A stretch of DNA of 62,869 nt from contig NZ_CAMPHN010000004.1 in assembly GCF_946885885.1 (NCBI RefSeq), positions 1-62,869 on the forward strand, written 5' to 3'. Shown here piece by piece: positions 57,656-62,869 of the stretch. The stretch comes from an uncultured Pseudomonas sp. Lineage in GTDB: Bacteria > Pseudomonadota > Gammaproteobacteria > Pseudomonadales > Pseudomonadaceae. A program made the position numbers and the translations under genes. The notes beneath the pieces are model-generated. The model was given only the letters and a program-made list of their open reading frames with translations, searched no databases and was not told where the DNA came from. Within the stretch, counting starts at the first letter, position 1, and each line of letters starts with the position of its first letter.

Positions 57656-57845
57656 TAGCAGGCCGTTGAAAAACGTAGGCGAGGCAGCCAACGCAATATC
57701 GATGGCGGCCCCGCAAAAACAGGCGAAAAAGAGACTGGGGTCGCACTCGACTTTACGAGCTGTAAATGAGCATTTTGAGACGCCGAGTCCCGGCCTGTTT
57801 TTAACGCCGCGATGGCAACGCAGGTAGTTTTTCAACAGCCTGATA
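57656..57845. repeat. MITE-like element, copy 3
   Basis: A 190-base element, the longest copy. Ends are TAGCAGGCCGTTGAAAAACG and TTTTTCAACAGCCTGATA, flanked by ATAG on both sides (a possible 4-base target duplication). Inner AAACAGGC / GCCTGTTT and apical TTTAC / GTAAA stems are kept. It lies between the porin stop and the PilJ-domain gene. Confidence 0.8.
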
Positions 57846-57858
57846 GAGGCCCGGATCG

Positions 57859-59097
57859 TCAGTAGCTGTACTGCAATTGCACCCAGAGCTTGTCGGTATC
57901 CACGGCGAAGTCGTCGGCATCGTAACTGGCGTACTTGACCAGGCCGACCAGGCCTTTCACGCCCGGAACCGCATGGGCGTAAGACACATCGATTTCCTCG
58001 CCGTACTGGCTGCTGCCTTGCTCGGCGCGGAAGTCGTGATACCAGGCCGCTAGGGTGCCGCCGAACAGCGGTGCGCTGCCGCCGACATAGGCGTCCTCGA
58101 TGCCATCGGGCGGGGTCAGCAGGAAGATGTCGGCCCAACCCTGGAACGCGTGCTTGGTCGCCAACGGTGTCTGGAAGGCGCGGTTGCCCGGCCCTGAGTC
58201 GCCGCCGAGTACTTCGTAACCGCCTTTCAGGGCCACGCCTTTGATCGTGTAGCCGAGTTCGGCCAGGTAGTAGTCGCTGTCCTGATCGCGGGTATTGTCG
58301 GCGTAGTCGCTGAGGTCGCTTTGCTTGGCGTATTCCAGGGCGTAGCTGACGCCGGAAATCGCACCGTTGAGGCGCAGCCCCGTGGTCTTGCTCGACTGGC
58401 CGCCAGCGGCGAGGTTGTCCAGGCCCAGGCGGTACTGATAGGCGGTCACGGTCAGCTCGGGCATCACCACGTACTGAGCGTTCAGCAGGTGGCTGTGACC
58501 TTCGATATTGGCCTGGTTGGCGGCGGTGTCGAAGCGGCCGTTGCCGGGGCCGAAGATGCTGTTGATATTGTCGATATAGGCGTAGGTCAGGGTCAGACCA
58601 TCCAGCGGTTTCAACTGGCCGAGCACGCCGTCGTAGGTTTGCTCGTTCTGCCGCCAGGCCACGCCGCCGACGAAGCGCTGGTTGTCCAGATTGATGCGCT
58701 GGCGACCGAGCACGGCGCTGCCGTATTTATGGTCGTAGCGCAGCAGGGCCTGGTTGATTTCGGTGCCGTCCGGGTCGGCGACCACGGAATAGTCGCTCTG
58801 GCCGTTGCGGAAGCTGTTGTAGCTGGCATCGCCGATGCGGCTGACGTTGTCCGCCTCGACCAGGGCGGAAAGGCCGTACCATTTGCCGGTCTGGAAACCG
58901 ACGCGGGTGCGGATGGTCTGGGCGTTGGCATTGTTCAGAGCATTGTCCTGGTCGACATGCTCATAGCGGTAGCGCAGGTCGAGGATCGGCTTGCCCTGGG
59001 TGAACAGGTTGCTGAATGCCTCTTCGGCGAGGGCGGCGTGGCTGAGGGTGCTGCTGGCAACGGCCAGCGACAGCAGGGTCAGTTTGATCATGCGCAT
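57859..59097 (-). CDS. Alginate-export-family outer-membrane porin
   Basis: A 412-residue outer-membrane beta-barrel with a signal peptide (LTLLSLAVASSTLSHAALA). ILDLRYRYEHVDQDNALNNA and TIRTRVGFQTGKWYG are typical openings of the alginate_exp family. Repeated amphipathic strands follow, and the chain ends with LWVQLQYSY, an aromatic terminal residue. It probably passes a small anionic solute; alginate itself is unlikely, as no alginate genes are near. ATG 59097 is preceded by AGGAAG. A terminator-like hairpin 30-83 bases before the start suggests attenuation control. The PilJ-domain gene downstream may be a functional partner. Confidence 0.85.
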   Translation of the reverse strand: MRMIKLTLLSLAVASSTLSHAALAEEAFSNLFTQGKPILDLRYRYEHVDQDNALNNANAQTIRTRVGFQTGKWYGLSALVEADNVSRIGDASYNSFRNGQSDYSVVADPDGTEINQALLRYDHKYGSAVLGRQRINLDNQRFVGGVAWRQNEQTYDGVLGQLKPLDGLTLTYAYIDNINSIFGPGNGRFDTAANQANIEGHSHLLNAQYVVMPELTVTAYQYRLGLDNLAAGGQSSKTTGLRLNGAISGVSYALEYAKQSDLSDYADNTRDQDSDYYLAELGYTIKGVALKGGYEVLGGDSGPGNRAFQTPLATKHAFQGWADIFLLTPPDGIEDAYVGGSAPLFGGTLAAWYHDFRAEQGSSQYGEEIDVSYAHAVPGVKGLVGLVKYASYDADDFAVDTDKLWVQLQYSY

Positions 59098-59126
59098 AGC
59101 GGTCTTCCTAATTAGGCCAAAAACGC

Positions 59127-59180
59127 AAAAAAAAACGTCACGGCGCCCGCTTCTCCAAAAGGGAGGGGGTGCCATGACGT
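59127..59180 (-). promoter_or_regulatory. Terminator-like hairpin in the porin leader (possible attenuator)
   Basis: On the minus strand ACGTCATGGCACCCCC pairs with GGGCGCCGTGACGT (imperfect, about 14 bp) and is followed by nine T residues. It ends 30 bases before the porin start codon. No gene on that strand precedes it, so it cannot simply end an upstream gene; a regulated leader or the end of a small RNA is likely. Confidence 0.6.
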
Positions 59181-59439
59181 CGTTGTCGGATGTGTGGCAG
59201 ACACGCCGTTGTGCTGACCGGGGTTGGTCTTAGCAGGAGCCGTGCCAGGGGGCGTCAAACGCTTGATTTACGCCGCTTAGGCTGGCGTTCGCGGTTTTTC
59301 TACCGGTTTTCATGCACCGTGCTCGTTCGCTGCGCCTTCAGACAGTGCAGCTGTACCGGCATAATCGCCGGTTGCTGTGGCGGTCGCTGCGCTCGCCTAT
59401 GCGGCATCTTTTACCGATCAAGGATCAGGAGCTTTACCG
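59181..59439. other. Gap between porin leader and phzF, no gene recognised
   Basis: It must hold the promoters of the porin leader (minus) and phzF (plus). GACC/GGTC and other short inverted repeats are present, but no riboswitch or ANTAR-type hexaloop pair was recognised with confidence. Confidence 0.35.
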
Positions 59440-60246
59440 ATGCATCTCGAATTCCATCAAGTCGATGCTTTTGCCAGTCGGCCTTTTTCCGGCAATCCGG
59501 CCATGGTTTATCGCCTCGACAGTTGGCTCAGCCCCGCGCTGATGCAGCAGATCGCCGCCGAGCACAACCTGGCGGAAACCGCTTTCGTGGTGAAGGAGGG
59601 CGCGCGCTGGCATATCCGTTGGTTCACCCCGAACGCTGAAGTACCGCTGTGCGGCCATGCCACCCTGGCCAGCGCGTTGGTGTTGTTCGAGCAATACGGC
59701 GAGCCCGGTGCGGTGCTCGATTTCATCTGCCAGTTGGGCGAACTGCGAGTGACTCGCGAAGGCGCGCGGCTGGTACTGGATTTCCCCGTGCGGGCGATAC
59801 AACGCTGGGATTCGCAGGGCGCGGTCGAGCGCGCGCTGGGGATGCAGCCGCAGGAAGTCTGGGCGCTATATGGCCAGCAGGGAATTCAGGAATTGATGGT
59901 GGTGTTGCCGAGCGAAGCGGCGGTGCGCGATTTCCAACCGAATCTGCCGGCCCTCGCCGAGTTGCCCGGCCTGGGCGTGCTGATCAGCGCAGCGGGCGAG
60001 CGTTACGATTTCGTTTCGCGCTACTTTGCCCCCTTCATCGGCATCGACGAGGATCCGGTCACCGGTTCGACCCATTGCATGTTGGTGCCTTACTGGGCCG
60101 AGCGTCTGGGCAAGATCGAGTTGAGCGCGTTCCAGTGTTCGGCCCGCGGCGGCGAGTTGCTGTGCCGGCTGGAGGGCGAGCGGGTGAAGATCGCCGGTCA
60201 GGCGGTGCTGGTGGCCAGCGGCCGCTTGTATCTGCCCGAAGTTTGA
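59440..60246 (+). CDS. PhzF family isomerase/epimerase-like protein
   Basis: A 268-residue protein with the two-lobed diaminopimelate-epimerase-like fold of PhzF: FHQVDAFASRPFSGNPAMVY at the front, HNLAETAFVV with the catalytic Glu (Glu46), WFTPNAEVPLCGHATLASA, and FIGIDEDPVTGSTHC in the second lobe. PhzF itself isomerises an intermediate in phenazine synthesis; no other phz gene is near, so this is a housekeeping relative of unknown substrate. AGGAG lies 9-13 bases before ATG 59440, while the frame is open from 59377. Confidence 0.9.
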   Translation: MHLEFHQVDAFASRPFSGNPAMVYRLDSWLSPALMQQIAAEHNLAETAFVVKEGARWHIRWFTPNAEVPLCGHATLASALVLFEQYGEPGAVLDFICQLGELRVTREGARLVLDFPVRAIQRWDSQGAVERALGMQPQEVWALYGQQGIQELMVVLPSEAAVRDFQPNLPALAELPGLGVLISAAGERYDFVSRYFAPFIGIDEDPVTGSTHCMLVPYWAERLGKIELSAFQCSARGGELLCRLEGERVKIAGQAVLVASGRLYLPEV

Positions 60247-60267
60247 TGGCTGCTGGTAGTTGGGCGA

Positions 60268-60540
60268 GGGCTTCCCGGATTGCATTAGGGCTACAGGAAG
60301 GCCGCGCAATTCTGTAAGAGGCGCTCGGCAGCGGTGGTGTTTGTGCGCCCTGTGCAGCGCCGCTAACCCGACAGGGTTGTTATGCGTGTTGTGGAATGGG
60401 TGTAGCTTGACTCGGCCATCCTCTGGTTGGTCGCACCGGAATATCGCGCAGGCGTCTTATTGGGTTACGCGGCGTTTATTTGCGGTGTTAGCCACGACTA
60501 ACGTGGACGCCGCTAACCCAACGGATTTTAGGCGCACCCT
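60268..60540. repeat. Decayed REP composite
   Basis: The 369-base gap between phzF and the ABC ATPase holds CTTCCCGGATTGCATTAGGG and GTAAGAGGCGCTC, in the order seen at 34545-34605. Degenerate CGCTAACCC / TTGGGTTACGCGG pairs (about 60360-60520) follow. No gene is seen. Confidence 0.55.
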
Positions 60541-60615
60541 AGCGGATGGGGTAATTCGGGACTTGCATAGAAACATAGGATCTACGGGAGCGCACTTTGC
60601 TGGTGACCTTGGCCG

Positions 60616-61722
60616 CTAGCTGTCGCTGCTGTAGCGGCGCACGCCGGAGTCGCCCAGGTTGACCTGGGCGGCGATGCTGCCGGGAGCGGGGAAGACCACC
60701 AGATGGTCGGCGGCGACGCGGATGCCGACTTCATCGCCGGGCAGGTGGTCGGCATGGCTGGGGAAGATCGACTCCAGCTGGCTACCGGTCGCCAGTTGCA
60801 AGCGATAGAGCGTGGCGGCGCCGAGAAAGGTCTTGCCGACGATCAGCGCCTTCAGCGGACTGTCCGGCGCATAGACGATATCGTCGGGGCGCAACAGTAC
60901 ATCCACGGCGCTGCCGACCGGCCAGATATAGGCGCGGTTGCCGCGAATCACGCCCAGCTCGGTCTGCACCGCATCGGGGGTGAGCAACTGACCGCGAATG
61001 AAATAGCCTTGGCCGATAAAACTGGCGACGAAGGGCGTCAGCGGTTCGTGGTAGAGATTGTAGGGCGTGTCCCACTGCTCCAGTTTGCCCTGCTTGAATA
61101 CGCCGACATGATCGCTGACGGCGAAGGCTTCTTCCTGGTCGTGGGTGACCAGCACGGCGCTGGTGCCGCGGTTTTTGAGGATATCGCGGACCTCGTGGCT
61201 CAGGCGTCTACGCAATTCTCCATCGAGGTTGGAGAAGGGTTCGTCGAGCAATAGCAGGCGCGGTTCCGGGGCCAGGGCGCGGGCCAGGGCGACACGCTGT
61301 TGCTGGCCGCCGGACAGCTCGTGGGGGTAGCGTTTGCCCAGATGAGCCAGTTTGACCAGCTCGAGCAATTCCTGGGTGATGCGCTCGCAATTGGCCTGCT
61401 TGCGAATACCGAAGCCGACGTTCTCGGCGACCGTCAGGTGCGGGAACAGGGCGTAATCCTGGAACACCATGCCGATCCGGCGCTTCTCCGGGGCAAGGGT
61501 AAAGCCTGCGCGGGAGATCACCTCGCCGGCCAGCTGGATTTCGCCTTCGATGACCTGCTCGAAACCGGCGATCGCCCGCAGGGTGGTGGTCTTGCCGCAG
61601 CCGGAGGGGCCGAGCAGGCAACCGATATCGCCGACGTTCAGATGCAGGTTGAGGCTCTGCACCACCTTATGCTCGTGATAACCGCAGCTCAGGTCGCGCA
61701 GGTTCAGCAGTGGTTCGCTCAT
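60616..61722 (-). CDS. ABC transporter ATP-binding protein (Fe3+/spermidine-type, FbpC/PotA-like)
   Basis: A 368-residue ATPase. Walker [11 protein letters not shown]-loop [12 protein letters not shown], signature [15 protein letters not shown], Walker [13 protein letters not shown] and switch VTHDQEEAF are intact. The C-terminal part is a TOBE-like regulatory domain ([20 protein letters not shown]). It resembles the iron and polyamine uptake ATPases, but no permease or binding protein is adjacent. Its ATG overlaps the argF stop by four bases, so it is co-translated with argF; the same pairing occurs next to argF in P. aeruginosa. The transported compound is unknown. Confidence 0.9.
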   Translation of the reverse strand: MSEPLLNLRDLSCGYHEHKVVQSLNLHLNVGDIGCLLGPSGCGKTTTLRAIAGFEQVIEGEIQLAGEVISRAGFTLAPEKRRIGMVFQDYALFPHLTVAENVGFGIRKQANCERITQELLELVKLAHLGKRYPHELSGGQQQRVALARALAPEPRLLLLDEPFSNLDGELRRRLSHEVRDILKNRGTSAVLVTHDQEEAFAVSDHVGVFKQGKLEQWDTPYNLYHEPLTPFVASFIGQGYFIRGQLLTPDAVQTELGVIRGNRAYIWPVGSAVDVLLRPDDIVYAPDSPLKALIVGKTFLGAATLYRLQLATGSQLESIFPSHADHLPGDEVGIRVAADHLVVFPAPGSIAAQVNLGDSGVRRYSSDS

Positions 61723-62639
61723 GCGTGGTGATACGCCGGCTCGACCAGGAATTCCAGCAAGGCTTTTTGCGCATGCAAGCGGTTTTCCGCTTGATCCCAG
61801 GCCACCGAGCGCGGGTCGTCGAGCAGGTCTTCGCTGATTTCCTCGCCGCGGTGTGCGGGCAGGCAATGCAGGAACAGAACATCCTCGGCGGCGGCGTCGA
61901 GCAGCGCGCGGGTGACCTGATAGGGCTTGAACAGTTTATGGCGTTCGGCGATTTCCTCTTCCTGGCCCATGGACGCCCAGACATCGGTGCTCACCAGGTG
62001 CGCGCCGGCCACGGCTTCGCGCGGGTCGCGCAGGACGGTCACCCGGTCGCCGGCCCGTGCCAGAAACTCGCGGTTCGGCTCATAGCCCTCGGGGCAAGCC
62101 ACGCGCAGTCGGAAGTCGAATTGCTCGGCGGCTTCTATATAAGAGTTGCACATGTTGTTGCCGTCGCCGATCCAGGCCACGGTCTTGCCTTTGATGCTGC
62201 CGCGGTGTTCCTGGAAGGTCTGCATATCGGCGAGCAACTGGCAGGGGTGCAGATCGTCGGACAGACCGTTGATCACCGGTACCCGGGAATTGGCGGCGAA
62301 CTCGGTCAAGGTGCTATGGGCGAAGGTGCGGATCATCACCGCATCGAGCATGCGCGACATGACGATGGCGGCATCGCCGATCGGCTCGCCGCGGCCCAAC
62401 TGGGTGTCGCGTGGCGAGAGAAAAATCGCCTGGCCGCCGAGCTGAATCATGCCGGCTTCGAACGACAAGCGGGTACGGGTCGAAGCCTTCTCGAAGATCA
62501 TTCCCAGCACGCGATTCTTCAAGGGTTCGAACAGCAAGCCGCGGTTGCGCAAGTCCTTCAGCTCGATGCCGCGGCGGATCAGACTCACCAGCTCTTGCGG
62601 TGTGCAGTCCTTCAGCGAGAGAAAGTGTCTTGCGCTCAT
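61719..62639 (-). CDS. argF: Ornithine carbamoyltransferase (anabolic) ArgF
   Basis: A 306-residue cytoplasmic enzyme making citrulline from ornithine and carbamoyl phosphate in arginine synthesis. The carbamoyl phosphate site [14 protein letters not shown] and the HPCQ motif ([12 protein letters not shown]) are present, as is the ornithine-site [13 protein letters not shown]. The length matches anabolic ArgF rather than the longer catabolic ArcB. GGT stands shortly before ATG 62639. A TTATAAG, read on the minus strand near 62752-62758, could be a -10 element; ArgR control is usual in Pseudomonas, but I could not fix an ARG box. Confidence 0.95.
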   Translation of the reverse strand: MSARHFLSLKDCTPQELVSLIRRGIELKDLRNRGLLFEPLKNRVLGMIFEKASTRTRLSFEAGMIQLGGQAIFLSPRDTQLGRGEPIGDAAIVMSRMLDAVMIRTFAHSTLTEFAANSRVPVINGLSDDLHPCQLLADMQTFQEHRGSIKGKTVAWIGDGNNMCNSYIEAAEQFDFRLRVACPEGYEPNREFLARAGDRVTVLRDPREAVAGAHLVSTDVWASMGQEEEIAERHKLFKPYQVTRALLDAAAEDVLFLHCLPAHRGEEISEDLLDDPRSVAWDQAENRLHAQKALLEFLVEPAYHHA

Positions 62640-62823
62640 GGTTCATACCTTTTGACAGCGGAGCGTAGGTTTGCCGGCCGGACATAACGGAGGAAACGGC
62701 GAGACCTACGGCTGGGGGCCGCACAATGCGACGAAACGGGGAAGGCGCGATCTTATAAGCAAACGACGAGCAGGCGCAAATCGGCCGCTTGCCCCGCCCT
62801 GGGGAGGCTGTGTAAGCCAGAAC

Positions 62824-62868
62824 GTTAGTCAGCCTGCCGTGCCGTTGAACGGCACCGTTGAGACTAAC
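62824..62868. repeat. Nested hairpin at the window end
   Basis: An outer stem GTTAGTC / GACTAAC (62824-62830 with 62862-62868) encloses GTGCCGTTGAACGGCAC (62839-62855). No T run is visible inside the window. It may end a gene beyond the edge or be a repeat. Confidence 0.4.
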
Positions 62869-62869
62869 C

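Noticed and set aside
57656..57845. CRISPR-like spacing of palindromic repeats in the right half
   Set aside because: Copies are kilobases apart, vary in length and have terminal inverted repeats; there is no repeat-spacer array and no cas gene.
57859..58138. Extension of the PilJ-domain gene to 58138 as one long protein
   Set aside because: The extra N-terminal part translates the MITE-like element and the antisense of the porin; a signal peptide marks ATG 57595 as the real start.
59440..60246. Phenazine biosynthesis locus
   Set aside because: Only a PhzF-family protein is present; no phzA-E or G genes accompany it, and PhzF relatives are common outside phenazine synthesis.
60260..60619. 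A 119-codon frame between phzF and the ABC ATPase
   Set aside because: Built from decayed repeats; the cysteine-rich translation is typical of REP sequence.
62824..62868. tRNA-like fold at the window end
   Set aside because: Two nested stems only; no T-loop GTTCRAAT sequence or cloverleaf spacing. No tRNA signature was found in any gap.

Overview
The window is a stretch of Pseudomonas chromosome. Gene content, GC-rich codon use, dense REP-like intergenic palindromes and familiar neighbour pairs (putA-putP, metR near metE, glpD-glpR, argF next to an ABC ATPase) all point there. The secreted amylase closely resembles the maltotetraose-forming enzyme of Pseudomonas stutzeri, so a stutzeri/mendocina/oleovorans-type species is likely; the species itself is inference. 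|| 1-7.8 kb: the 3' end of putA, putP, then an array of small repeats in the putP terminator region. Next come a D-amino-acid-dehydrogenase-like flavoenzyme and an ornithine-cyclodeaminase/ketimine-reductase-family enzyme, divergent from an AraC regulator, and then an aldo/keto reductase and an SDR oxidoreductase. || 7.8-28 kb: a nearly complete starch/maltodextrin regulon. It holds lamB-malM-second malE-like gene (minus strand), secreted maltotetraohydrolase amyP, a large exported alpha-amylase, malE-malF-malG, the activator malT, a cytoplasmic GH13 alpha-glucosidase and malK. Motifs close to the enterobacterial MalT box (GGGGA[T/G]GAGG) sit in front of lamB/amyP, malE and the alpha-glucosidase, often as inverted pairs. 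The expected flow is starch, cleaved outside the cell to maltotetraose, through LamB, trimmed by the exported amylase, bound by MalE, imported by MalFGK2 and hydrolysed to glucose. No malQ or malP is present here. An unexplained kinase-fold gene and an N-terminally truncated HigA-like antitoxin lie inside the cluster. || 28-42 kb: two small conserved proteins, a bifunctional penicillin-binding-protein-like enzyme, a tightly overlapped operon (methyltransferase, two VOC proteins, aldo/keto reductase), a TetR-controlled RND efflux operon ending in a cupin, metR, and an ExoD-family gene. || 42-51 kb: metE, then a three-gene module that is the most interesting part. A DUF560/Slam-like outer-membrane protein (type XI secretion family) lies next to an exported FecR-domain protein with a Thr/Ser-rich linker and a Gly/Asn-rich, apparently beta-stranded C-terminus. 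Divergent from them is a CHASE2-adenylate/guanylate cyclase. I propose a sensing and surface-export system. || 51-62.9 kb: glpD, glpR, ybaK and glpK (no glpF here), a PilJ/NIT-type sensor-domain protein and an alginate-export-family porin whose leader holds a terminator-like hairpin, phzF, and argF overlapped by an ABC ATPase. || Three copies of a 146-190 bp MITE-like palindrome recur in the right half. Two of them supply the stop codon of the neighbouring gene, and their inner stem shows a compensatory base change. No rRNA, tRNA, CRISPR array or complete insertion sequence was recognised.
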